From positions 47,821 through 111,820 of the forward strand of contig JAYTVW010000015.1 of NCBI GenBank assembly GCA_043743785.1: a DNA stretch of 64,000 nt. The letters are read 5' to 3'. Below are positions 1-7,177 of the stretch, piece after piece; positions within the stretch are counted from its first letter, which is position 1; the number at the start of each line of letters is the position of its first letter. The translations under genes and the position numbers were made by a program. The notes under the pieces were generated by a model. It searched no databases and had not been told where the DNA came from. It worked only from the letters and a program-made list of their open reading frames with translations. The DNA is from JAQTNA01 sp043743785. GTDB lineage: Bacteria > Pseudomonadota > Gammaproteobacteria > Burkholderiales > Rhodocyclaceae.

Positions 1-641
1 TCATGTACCGGCAGACTCTCGAAACGTTTCTCGATGCCCTTGTGCACATAGCCCAGCCGTTCCTCCAGGCGCAGCACCCGTTCGCCGACGATGGAGAAGC
101 GGAAGTGGCCCGGCTCGATGATGCCGGCGTGGATGGGGCCCACGGGAATCTCGTGAACACCGTCACCTTCCACCCGCACGAAGTCATAGGCTTCGGCCTG
201 CTGGGGGAAGGCCTTGCTGGCGGGCTGGTCGTGGCGCAGGGGGAAATGGTCTTCGGGCCAACCGCCGTTCCTGAGCCAGGGCCGGGTGTCGTCGCCCGCA
301 TGGCGGATGCCCAGGAGGTCGAAGTTGGCGCGCTGCAGACGGTTCGCAGAAGGGAATACGGAGGCCAGGTCCGGTGCCACCGGCGCTCCGCCTGCCAGGG
401 GCAGGTCCAGCAGCACCAGGCCCGGTTGCAGGGCCAGGGCCAGGTGGAGCATGAAGCCACCCTCGGCCTGGTCGCCAAGCAGGTGGCGGCGGTCGCTGCC
501 CCACAAGGACACCAGGCGGCCACCGGCCATCTTGGCGGAGGTGCAGAAACCGACAATGCGGTGGGCCCGCACCTCCGCCCGCCACACCGGCGGCGTGGTC
601 TGCACGAGTTCGAAATCGATGGGCTGGTCGAAGAATCGCAT
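1..641 (-). CDS. hyfG: Hydrogenase-4-like large subunit (HyfG/NuoCD-like), 3' end outside window
   Basis: The first 213 residues are visible on the minus strand, starting at an ATG at 641; the rest lies beyond the left edge. Residues 1-150 form a NuoC-like N-terminal region. They are followed by the family signature GPIHAGIIEPGHF (168-180) and EERLGYVHKGIEKRFE (193-208), typical of group 4 [NiFe]-hydrogenase and complex I 49-kDa subunits. The Cys pairs that would bind NiFe come after this point and are not visible, so a true hydrogenase cannot be separated from a metal-free energy-converting hydrogenase-related (Ehr) subunit. It is the last visible gene of a minus-strand hyfB-C-E-F-G run. No strong ribosome-binding site precedes the ATG, and a palindromic repeat lies just upstream. 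Confidence 0.85.
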   Translation of the reverse strand, partial: MRFFDQPIDFELVQTTPPVWRAEVRAHRIVGFCTSAKMAGGRLVSLWGSDRRHLLGDQAEGGFMLHLALALQPGLVLLDLPLAGGAPVAPDLASVFPSANRLQRANFDLLGIRHAGDDTRPWLRNGGWPEDHFPLRHDQPASKAFPQQAEAYDFVRVEGDGVHEIPVGPIHAGIIEPGHFRFSIVGERVLRLEERLGYVHKGIEKRFESLPVH

Positions 642-656
642 GGCTTTACCGTAAAA

Positions 657-727
657 GTCGCGCAGCGACTCTCAACGCTTCCCTCGCCCGCTTGCGGGAG
701 AGGGATTGAGGGTGAGGGAGACCGTCA
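657..727. repeat. Family F intergenic palindrome between hyfF and hyfG
   Basis: A short palindrome (gtcg-cgca-gcgac, 657-669) is followed by a hairpin with stem ccctc.cccgc / gcggg.gaggg (681-704). Related copies, sharing the GTCGC...GACGCTCCCCTC and GGGAGAGGG words, lie at 4072-4208 and 38232-38300. Confidence 0.7.
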
Positions 728-767
728 CGGCTTTCATGGTTGAGTCTGGTTTCCAAAGTCATGACGG

Positions 768-2219
768 TCATCCGATCAGCTTCGCCGCCTGGCGGTACCA
801 GTCGGCCAGGTGGGGTGGAATCCACAGGCCCAGCACCAGCACCAGGCCCAGGTGGGCGAAGACGGGCAACAGGGCCGGCGGGTGGGGCAGCTTTTCCGCA
901 GTGGATTCCCCATACACCATGGACTGCACCTTGCCGAAGATGGAAGCGAAGGCCACCGCCAGGGCCAGCAGCAGGAAGGGCGTGGCCCAGGGTTCCTGGC
1001 GCATGGCGGTGGTGAGGATGAGGAATTCGCTGGTGAACACGCCGAATGGCGGCATGCCCAGGATGGCCAGGGAGCCGAGCATGAGGCCCCAGCCCACCGT
1101 GGGGCTGCGCCGGATGAGGCCGCTGATGTCAGCGATGACCTGGGTGCCGCTCTTCTGCACCGCGTGGCCTACGGCAAAGAAAATGGCTGACTTGGTCAGG
1201 CTATGCACCGTCATGTGCAAGAGTCCAGCGAAGTTCGCCAGGGGGCCGCCCATGCCGAAGGCGAAGGTGATGAGGCCCATGTGCTCGATGGAGGAATAGC
1301 CGAAGAGGCGTTTCACGTCCTTCTGCCGGGACAGGAAGAAGGCCGCCACCACCACCGAGAGGAGGCCGAAGCCCATCATCAGGTTGCCGGCGAAGGGGGA
1401 ATGCAGGGCGCCGTCCACCAGCACCTTGCAACGCAGGATGGCGTAGAGGGCCACGTTCAGCAAGAGGCCCGAGAGCACGGCGGACACCGGTGTGGGGCCT
1501 TCTGCGTGGGCGTCCGGCAACCAGTTGTGCAGGGGCACCAGGCCCACCTTGGTGCCGTAGCCCACCAGCAGGAAGACGAAGGCCAGGGACAGTACCGTGG
1601 GCTCCATCTGGCCCTTCACCGCGTCCAGGTGGGTCCACAGAAGCGCGTGGCCTTCCGTTCCCAGCAGCTTTTCGGCGGCGAAATACAGCAGGATGGTGCC
1701 AAACAGCGCCTGGGCAATGCCTACGCCGCAGAGGATGAAGTATTTCCAGGCCGCCTCGAGACTGGCGGCGGTGCGGTAGAGGGACACCAAGAGCACGGTG
1801 GTCAGGGTCGCCGCTTCCATGGCCACCCACAGAATGCCCATGTTGTTGGTGGTCAGCGCCAGCAGCATGGTGAACATGAACAACTGGTACATGGAATGGT
1901 AAAGACGCAGACGGGCCGGGTTGAGCTTGCCCTTGTCGCACTCCACCGCCATGTAGGGGCGGGAAAAGAGGGCGGTGGTGAAGCCCACGAAGGCTGTCAG
2001 GCTTACCAGGAAGACATTCACAGGGTCCACGAAAAACCATTCGTTGCCGGTCTTGAAGGGGCCGGTCTGGGACACCTGCCAGGTCAGGCCGGCGGCGGCC
2101 AGCAGGGTGGCCAGGGAAAACACGGCGTTGATGTTCCGCGCCACCGGACGGTGTCCGAAGAGGCCCAGGACGAGGCCGCCGAGGAGGGGAATGGCGAGGA
2201 GGAGGGTGAGGAAGCTCAT
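768..2219 (-). CDS. hyfF: Hydrogenase-4 component F-like proton-pumping membrane subunit
   Basis: The 483-residue polytopic membrane protein belongs to the NuoN/MrpD-like antiporter subunit family and most resembles HyfF. The segment HNWLPDAHAEGPTPVSAVLS, with the conserved His/Pro pattern of the proton-translocating helix bundle, and a SSIEHMGLITFAFG-type motif identify it. It would move protons or sodium ions across the cytoplasmic membrane, driven by the peripheral hydrogenase-like module. It lies between hyfE (upstream) and hyfG (downstream). The ATG at 2219 has no Shine-Dalgarno sequence; a family G palindrome occupies the whole gap to hyfE. Confidence 0.9.
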   Translation of the reverse strand: MSFLTLLLAIPLLGGLVLGLFGHRPVARNINAVFSLATLLAAAGLTWQVSQTGPFKTGNEWFFVDPVNVFLVSLTAFVGFTTALFSRPYMAVECDKGKLNPARLRLYHSMYQLFMFTMLLALTTNNMGILWVAMEAATLTTVLLVSLYRTAASLEAAWKYFILCGVGIAQALFGTILLYFAAEKLLGTEGHALLWTHLDAVKGQMEPTVLSLAFVFLLVGYGTKVGLVPLHNWLPDAHAEGPTPVSAVLSGLLLNVALYAILRCKVLVDGALHSPFAGNLMMGFGLLSVVVAAFFLSRQKDVKRLFGYSSIEHMGLITFAFGMGGPLANFAGLLHMTVHSLTKSAIFFAVGHAVQKSGTQVIADISGLIRRSPTVGWGLMLGSLAILGMPPFGVFTSEFLILTTAMRQEPWATPFLLLALAVAFASIFGKVQSMVYGESTAEKLPHPPALLPVFAHLGLVLVLGLWIPPHLADWYRQAAKLIG

Positions 2220-2228
2220 GGGCGAAGT

Positions 2229-2328
2229 AAGGATTCAGAATTCAGGCGCCAGGATTCGGGGAAAGTCAGCACCGCCTCCGGCGGCGGAAGAGGGGCTGAA
2301 TTCTGAATCCTGGTTCCTGAATCCTGCA
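2229..2328. repeat. Family G fold-back element filling the hyfE-hyfF gap
   Basis: A perfect 16-bp inverted repeat, aggattcagaattcag (2230-2245) and ctgaattctgaatcct (2296-2311), is flanked by further attcagg/cctgaat words. The loop holds a small GC hairpin (ccgcctccggcggcgg). The element runs from 3 bp after the hyfE stop to 9 bp before the hyfF ATG. A single-arm relative made of the same kind of words lies at 23279-23308. Confidence 0.85.
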
Positions 2329-2331
2329 TTA

Positions 2332-2997
2332 TCAGTCCTGTTTCAGTTGTTCCATGTGGCCGATATCCAGGGAGTCGAACTGTTCCCGGATCTGGAAGAA
2401 GAACACGCCCAGGATGACCATGCCCACCAGCACGTCCAGGGCGATGCCCAGTTCCACTACCATGGGCATGCCGTAGGTGGCGCTGGTGGCGGCGAAAAAC
2501 AGGCCGTTCTCCATGGCCAGGAAGCCAACGACCTGGGGCACGGCCTTGCTGCGGGTGATCATCATGAAGAAGGCCAGCATGACGGCGGCCAGGGCGATGC
2601 CCAGGGTCGAGCGGGTGATCGTGCCGGCCAGCTGGGAAATGGGCAGGGCCAGGTTGAAGGAGAAGATCACCAGCACGATGCCGATGAGCATGGTGGTGGG
2701 GATGTTGATGAGGGTTTCCACGTCCCACTTGATGTTCAGCCGGCGGATCAAGCGGTGCAGGATCCAGGGCAGCAGGAAGACCTTGAGCACCAGGGTAATG
2801 CCGGCGGACCAGTAGAGGTGCTCCTTGCCCGTGGCGTAGGCCACCGTCAAGGTGGAGGCGCACAGCACGGCGCCCTGCAGGGCGAACAGGTTGATAAGAG
2901 TCAGGATGCGCCGCTGGGCCAGCATGGCGAAGGACAGCAAGAGCAGCACTGCGGCGAACAGGTTGATCAACTGGCCCGACAGGGGCAGGTGGTTCAT
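2332..2997 (-). CDS. hyfE: Hydrogenase-4 component E-like membrane subunit
   Basis: The 221-residue hydrophobic protein has a C-terminal NuoK-like part and matches HyfE in length and position. The ATG at 2997 (MNHLPLSGQLINLF) is preferred over an in-frame start at 3153, because the upstream codons overlap hyfC and encode an implausible Cys/Trp-rich stretch. HyfE is a small membrane-arm subunit of energy-converting hydrogenases and contributes to the ion channel. It lies between hyfC and hyfF in the same orientation, 73 bp after hyfC, with a family G palindrome directly after its stop. Confidence 0.88.
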   Translation of the reverse strand: MNHLPLSGQLINLFAAVLLLLSFAMLAQRRILTLINLFALQGAVLCASTLTVAYATGKEHLYWSAGITLVLKVFLLPWILHRLIRRLNIKWDVETLINIPTTMLIGIVLVIFSFNLALPISQLAGTITRSTLGIALAAVMLAFFMMITRSKAVPQVVGFLAMENGLFFAATSATYGMPMVVELGIALDVLVGMVILGVFFFQIREQFDSLDIGHMEQLKQD

Positions 2998-3070
2998 TTG
3001 GGCACCCTTGCGCGGCGCGCCTTCCCGCCGGGCGGGAGCGAGCCTTCCTTGGAGCGGTCCGGCGAAAGGC

Positions 3071-4030
3071 TCATAAGCCTCTCTCCAGCAACAGGTGCAC
3101 CAGCATGCCCAGCACCGCCAGCATGAAGGCGCCGCCGAGAAATTCCGGGGCACGGAAAATACGCATCTTGGCGTTCACGGTTTCGATGAGGGCCAGGGCG
3201 AAGCCGCCGATGAACAGCTTCAGCACCACCGAGGGAATGGCGATGAGGAGATTGCTGTAATCGGCGCTGGCCGGGATGCCCCAGGGGAAGAACAAGTCGA
3301 TACCGAGGCAGGAATAGGCGTAGAGCTTCAGGGCCACTGAATACTCGATCAAGGCCAGGTGACGCCCGGAATACTCCAGGATCATGGCCTCGTGGATCAT
3401 GGTGAGTTCCAGGTGGGTCGTGGGGTTGTCCACCGGCACCCGGGCGTTCTCCGCGATGGACACCAGGGTGAAGGCCACGCCAGCAAAGGCCAGGCTGGGA
3501 TAGATGGCGAATTCCTTGTGGGCCAGGGTTTCCACGATATGGGCCATGGAGGTGGACTGGCTGATCAGCGACGCCGTGAAGAACACCATCAGCAGGGCTG
3601 GTTCCGCCAGGAAGCCTACGAGCATTTCCCGCCGGCTGCCCAGGGTGCCGAAGCTGGTGCCCACGTCGAAGCCCGCCAGGGCCATGGCCATGCGGGCCAG
3701 GGCGAAGATACCCACCAGGGCGATGGCATCCGCCGCCGAGTCGAAGGGCAGGTCGGTGGACAGGGTCGGCACGATGGCGCAGGCCAGGGCCATGCAGGCG
3801 AAGACCACGTAGGGCACGGCGCGGAACAGGCTGGAGGCGTCATGCGCCAGCACCACGTCCTTGTGCAGCAGTTTGGCCAGGGTAAAAAAGGGCTGGGCCA
3901 TGGAGGGCGCCCGCTTGTTCTGCATCCAGGCCCGGCACTGGGTGATCCAGCCCATGAGGAGCGGCGCCAGCACCAAGGCGGTGGCGAGTTGCAGGGCTTG
4001 CATGAGGAGGCCGTGGAGATTAACGTGCAT
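3071..4030 (-). CDS. hyfC: Hydrogenase-4 component C-like (NuoH-like) membrane subunit
   Basis: The 319-residue protein has about eight hydrophobic segments and belongs to the NuoH/HycD/HyfC family, which anchors the peripheral arm to the membrane arm. Signatures include ENARVPVDNPTTHLELTMIH (the conserved acidic amphipathic region of the quinone/hydrogenase interface) and QPFFTLAKLLHKD near the N terminus. The ATG at 4030 has AAGGAG nine bases upstream and is preferred over 4165, whose extra 45 codons run through a repeat element. It is second in the visible operon, after hyfB. No hyfD homologue is present between hyfC and hyfE. Confidence 0.9.
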   Translation of the reverse strand: MHVNLHGLLMQALQLATALVLAPLLMGWITQCRAWMQNKRAPSMAQPFFTLAKLLHKDVVLAHDASSLFRAVPYVVFACMALACAIVPTLSTDLPFDSAADAIALVGIFALARMAMALAGFDVGTSFGTLGSRREMLVGFLAEPALLMVFFTASLISQSTSMAHIVETLAHKEFAIYPSLAFAGVAFTLVSIAENARVPVDNPTTHLELTMIHEAMILEYSGRHLALIEYSVALKLYAYSCLGIDLFFPWGIPASADYSNLLIAIPSVVLKLFIGGFALALIETVNAKMRIFRAPEFLGGAFMLAVLGMLVHLLLERGL

Positions 4031-4071
4031 GGCCCGGACTCCTTGCAAATTGAACGGATGTGGCTGTGTTT

Positions 4072-4208
4072 CCCTCACCCCCCCGCCCCCGCTTCGCGCC
4101 CACGGCAGGCACTGCATTGCCTGCCGGCTGCATGGGCGGAGAGCAGTGCTCTCCGAATTCCCCACGCAGCCCCGAAGGAGAGGGGAGCGTCGTGAGTCGC
4201 TTCGCGAC
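4072..4208. repeat. Family F palindromic element between hyfB and hyfC
   Basis: The element carries outer arms ccctcacccc and ggagaggggagcgtcgtgag, plus a nested perfect stem GGCAGGC / GCCTGCC (4104-4125) and a terminal gtcgc-ttc-gcgac palindrome. It is longer and more divergent than the other family F copies at 657-727 and 38232-38300. It fills most of the hyfB-hyfC gap. Confidence 0.65.
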
Positions 4209-4225
4209 TTGAGTGTACTGGGTAT

Positions 4226-6244
4226 TCATCGGCTGATCAGGAAAAGCAGGGTCAGCAGTGTGACGAAGCTGTACATGAGGTACACGGCGATGCGGCCCTG
4301 CTGCAGGCGGCACACCAGGCCAGCGACGAAATCCACGGCCCGGGCCACCGGCAGGTAGACCCAGAACCAGAGGGGATCTTCCACCTTGATGCGGTAGCGC
4401 GGATGGCGGTCGAAGGCCGAGGGCAGATCCCGGGTAATGCGGTAGAAGGGTTCGAAGACGTTGATGAGGGGCTGGGACAGGCCTTCTGCCGTATCTTGCA
4501 TGCGGGCGTTCTGCAGCGGGAAGCCGCAATCCCAGGCCGGCGCCCGGCGCACCCGGCCGTGCCATAGGCGGCGCACGGCGACGAAGGCGAGGGTCATGAC
4601 TCCGGCGATGACGGCAAGGAACAACAGCGGGTTGAAGCTGGCCCGCTCCGGGCTGATGGGGGCGAGGAACCAGCCATGCTGGGCCACCTGGGCGCCCAGG
4701 CCTGCGTGCAGCAGCACTTGGGTGACGGCATCGATCTTGCCGATGACCCAGTTCGGCAGAATGCCCAGCAGGATGCAGACGAGGCCCAGCCAGGCCAGGC
4801 CCATGCGCTCCCGTCGGCTGGCGTCATGGGCTTCGGCAAGTTTCGCTTCCCGGTGCTGGCCGAGGAAGACGATGCCGTAGAACTTCACCATGACATAGCC
4901 GGCCAGCGCACCCACCAGGGCCACGGCGGCGGCGGCCACTGGCACCAGCATGTTGATGTAGCCCTGGGGCAGGCCCGGAGTGAACAAAAAGCTTTGCAAG
5001 AGCAGCCATTCGGAGACGAAACCATTAAAGGGCGGCAGGCCGGCACTGGCCAGCACCCCCAGCAGGGCCAGCCAGCCCACCCAGGGCATGGGCCGGATGA
5101 GGCCCCCCAGGGTGCCCAGGTTGCGGCTCTTGGTGGCGTGCAGCACGGAGCCGGTGCACAGGAACAACAGGCTCTTGAAGAAGGCGTGGTTGATGCAGTG
5201 ATACAGGGTGGCGGTCAGGGCCAGGGCCGCCAGCATGGGCATGTGGAAGGCCTGGAAAGTGATGGACAGGCCCAGACCGACGAAAATGATGCCCATGTTC
5301 TCGATGGAGGAATAGGCCAGGAGGCGCTTCATATCCGTCTGCACGGCGGCGAAGAACACGCCGAAGAGGGCGGTCATGAGGCCGAAGGCCAGCACCGTGA
5401 TGCCCCACCACCACAGCTGCACGTGCAGCAGGTCGAAGCTGACCCGCAGGATGCCGTAGATGGCGGTCTTGAGCATGACGCCGCTCATCATGGCGGATAC
5501 CGGCGAAGGTGCCGCCGGGTGGGCTTCCGGCAGCCAGGCATGCAGGGGCAAGAGGCCCGCCTTGGCGCCGAAGCCGAAGAGGGCCAGGAAGAAGGCTACG
5601 GAGGCCCACATGCCGGTGTGGGAGGCCCCGCGCATGGCGGCGAAGGTGTAGCCGGTGAGGCTGGCGCTGTCCTGGGGCACGGCGGCCTGCAGCACGCCAA
5701 AGGACAAGAGGATGCCGATGGCGCCGATGTGGGCCAAGAGCAGGTAGAGGTAGCCGGCGCGGCGGATTTCCGGAATCTTGTGGTCCGAGGTGACCAGGAA
5801 GAAGGAGGACATGGCCATAGTTTCCCAGGCCACCATGAAGGTGTAGGCGTCGTCCGCCAGGATCACGAAGACCATGCTGGCCAGGAAGACGTGGTATTCG
5901 AGGCATTGCAGGCCCGGCGCCGTGCCCTCGCCTTGGCGGATGTAGCCGCAGATGTAGGTGCTGATGCCCGCAGTGGCGCCGCCCAGGATCAGGAGGAAGA
6001 AGGCGGAGAGGGCATCAAGGCGCAGGTGCACCGGCAGGTCCGGCAGGCCGATGGGCAGTTCCATGACCTGGGGAGGAGCGTTCAGGCTGATGAAGGCCGC
6101 CACGGCCAGCAGCAGGGCGGAAACGGCGCCCAGGGGATAGAGCAGGCCGGTGATGAAGCGGAAGTTCCGTTTCCGGGACATGCCCGCCAGCCCGATCACC
6201 ACCCATCCCAGCGCCAGGATGGCGATGATGTCAATCGGGAGCAT
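4226..6244 (-). CDS. hyfB: Hydrogenase-4 component B-like proton-pumping membrane subunit
   Basis: The 672-residue polytopic protein is of the NuoL/MrpA-like antiporter family, with the core motifs LPLHAWLPEAHPAAPSPVSA and SSIENMGIIFVGLG, matching HyfB in length. It would form an ion-translocating channel in the cytoplasmic membrane arm. It is the first visible gene of the minus-strand hyfB-C-E-F-G run. The ATG at 6244 (MLPIDIIAIL) is chosen; a TTG at 6301 in the same frame would add 19 residues, and neither has a clear ribosome-binding site. Confidence 0.88.
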   Translation of the reverse strand: MLPIDIIAILALGWVVIGLAGMSRKRNFRFITGLLYPLGAVSALLLAVAAFISLNAPPQVMELPIGLPDLPVHLRLDALSAFFLLILGGATAGISTYICGYIRQGEGTAPGLQCLEYHVFLASMVFVILADDAYTFMVAWETMAMSSFFLVTSDHKIPEIRRAGYLYLLLAHIGAIGILLSFGVLQAAVPQDSASLTGYTFAAMRGASHTGMWASVAFFLALFGFGAKAGLLPLHAWLPEAHPAAPSPVSAMMSGVMLKTAIYGILRVSFDLLHVQLWWWGITVLAFGLMTALFGVFFAAVQTDMKRLLAYSSIENMGIIFVGLGLSITFQAFHMPMLAALALTATLYHCINHAFFKSLLFLCTGSVLHATKSRNLGTLGGLIRPMPWVGWLALLGVLASAGLPPFNGFVSEWLLLQSFLFTPGLPQGYINMLVPVAAAAVALVGALAGYVMVKFYGIVFLGQHREAKLAEAHDASRRERMGLAWLGLVCILLGILPNWVIGKIDAVTQVLLHAGLGAQVAQHGWFLAPISPERASFNPLLFLAVIAGVMTLAFVAVRRLWHGRVRRAPAWDCGFPLQNARMQDTAEGLSQPLINVFEPFYRITRDLPSAFDRHPRYRIKVEDPLWFWVYLPVARAVDFVAGLVCRLQQGRIAVYLMYSFVTLLTLLFLISR

Positions 6245-6417
6245 GCCGAAAAGCGTAGTCACATCCAGACGTCGGGTAAGGAACAGGGGCGAGACCGCCA
6301 ATTATGACGTCTCCACCGCGAAGGGCAAGATTATCGCCGTCCAAGCTGACGAAAGGCTTACGGGAGGCTTACGGCAAGGTCTGGCAACGGCCGCGCTGCT
6401 AGCCGGGGCCGCATGGG

Positions 6418-6837
6418 TCAGCTCCCGGTGCTCGTCACCCAGTTCTCAAGTTGCAAGCCCGGAACGCGGATGAATTCCCGTTCGTTGTTGGTCACCAGCA
6501 CCCAGCCCTCGGCACGGGCATGGGCGGAAAGCCAGAGATCATTGTTGCCGATGGGCTGGCCGGTCTTTTGCAGGCTGGCGCGAATCTGCCCGTAATGCTC
6601 TCCAGCCGCTTCCGGCAGGGGGAACACCGGGATAAGACTTTCCAGTTGCTGGATGCCTGCCACGGCTTTTTCCCGGGACTGGCTCTTTTCGGCGCCAAAG
6701 CGCAGTTCCCCCAGGGTGATGACCGACATGGCCAATTCGCTGGCGGCATGGTGGGCGAAGCGCTCCCGCACAGCGGGAGGGTTGTGCTTGGCAATGTAGA
6801 TGCAGATATTGGTATCGAGCAGGTAACGCGTAGCCAT
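6418..6837 (-). CDS. vapC: VapC-type PIN-domain ribonuclease toxin
   Basis: The 139-residue PIN-domain protein has the expected acidic active-site residues: D8 (in YLLDTN), E44 (GELRFG), D100 (NNDLWLSA) and the TNNEREF region near 116-122. Family members cleave RNA, in several cases initiator tRNA, in a Mg-dependent manner. The ATG at 6837 overlaps the stop of vapB as TGATG, so the two genes are translationally coupled. The pair sits alone between hyfB and metG, as expected for a mobile toxin-antitoxin cassette. Confidence 0.92.
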   Translation of the reverse strand: MATRYLLDTNICIYIAKHNPPAVRERFAHHAASELAMSVITLGELRFGAEKSQSREKAVAGIQQLESLIPVFPLPEAAGEHYGQIRASLQKTGQPIGNNDLWLSAHARAEGWVLVTNNEREFIRVPGLQLENWVTSTGS

Positions 6838-7067
6838 CAGAACGCGTCCCTTTCCTGGGGGGGCGTGTCGTCCCGGCCGTCCGCCATGAAGTCCGCGGGC
6901 AGGCTGACCAGAGCGTCGAAAATGGCACTGGCATTGACCGGCACTTCCCGCAGGATGATTTCCTCGCCCCGGCGAAATATCTCTACCCGCTCGGCGTTCA
7001 GCCGAAACTCCTTTGGCAGGCGCACAGCCTGACTGTTGCCGGACTGGAAAACGCGGGCGTAGCTCAT
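6837..7067 (-). CDS. vapB: VapB-type AbrB-fold antitoxin
   Basis: The 76-residue protein has an N-terminal AbrB/SpoVT swapped-hairpin DNA-binding region (ARVFQSGNSQAVRLPKEFRL) and an acidic, proline-containing tail that would wrap around VapC. It should neutralise the toxin and repress the operon. It overlaps vapC by one base (TGATG). A TGTATA...TATACA palindrome lies 20 bp upstream of the ATG. Confidence 0.92.
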   Translation of the reverse strand: MSYARVFQSGNSQAVRLPKEFRLNAERVEIFRRGEEIILREVPVNASAIFDALVSLPADFMADGRDDTPPQERDAF

Positions 7068-7086
7068 GGCAGGCTCCCAAAGAGGG

Positions 7087-7109
7087 TGTATAAACGCGAA
7101 GTATATACA
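7087..7109 (-). promoter_or_regulatory. Probable VapB operator / vapBC promoter region
   Basis: An interrupted palindrome tgtata-(11)-tataca lies directly upstream of vapB and overlaps AT-rich -10-like sequence. AbrB-type antitoxins bind such inverted repeats to autoregulate. The operator role is inferred from position and symmetry only. Confidence 0.5.
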
Positions 7110-7125
7110 TCCTTGCGTTGCACGG

Positions 7126-7156
7126 AAATCCCCCCGCGCCAGACGCGAGGGGTTTC
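7126..7156 (-). terminator. Probable terminator after metG
   Basis: On the minus strand, CCCCTCGCG and CGCGGGGGG form a 9-bp stem (one G-T pair) with a short loop, ending in ATTTCC. The T-run is short, so this is a weak intrinsic terminator. Confidence 0.45.
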
Positions 7157-7177
7157 GAGCGGGCAGTGTGGGGCGGG

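Noticed and set aside
706..3126. Plus-strand open frames of 150-380 codons opposite hyfF, hyfE and hyfC
   Set aside because: No signal, motif or ribosome-binding site; the opposite strand encodes recognised membrane subunits over the same bases.
4226..6301. hyfB and hyfF considered as complex I (nuoL/nuoN) or Mrp antiporter genes
   Set aside because: Neighbouring HyfC, HyfE and HyfG-like subunits and the absence of nuoJ, nuoM, mrpE-G or nuoE-G point to a hydrogenase-4/Ehr type complex.
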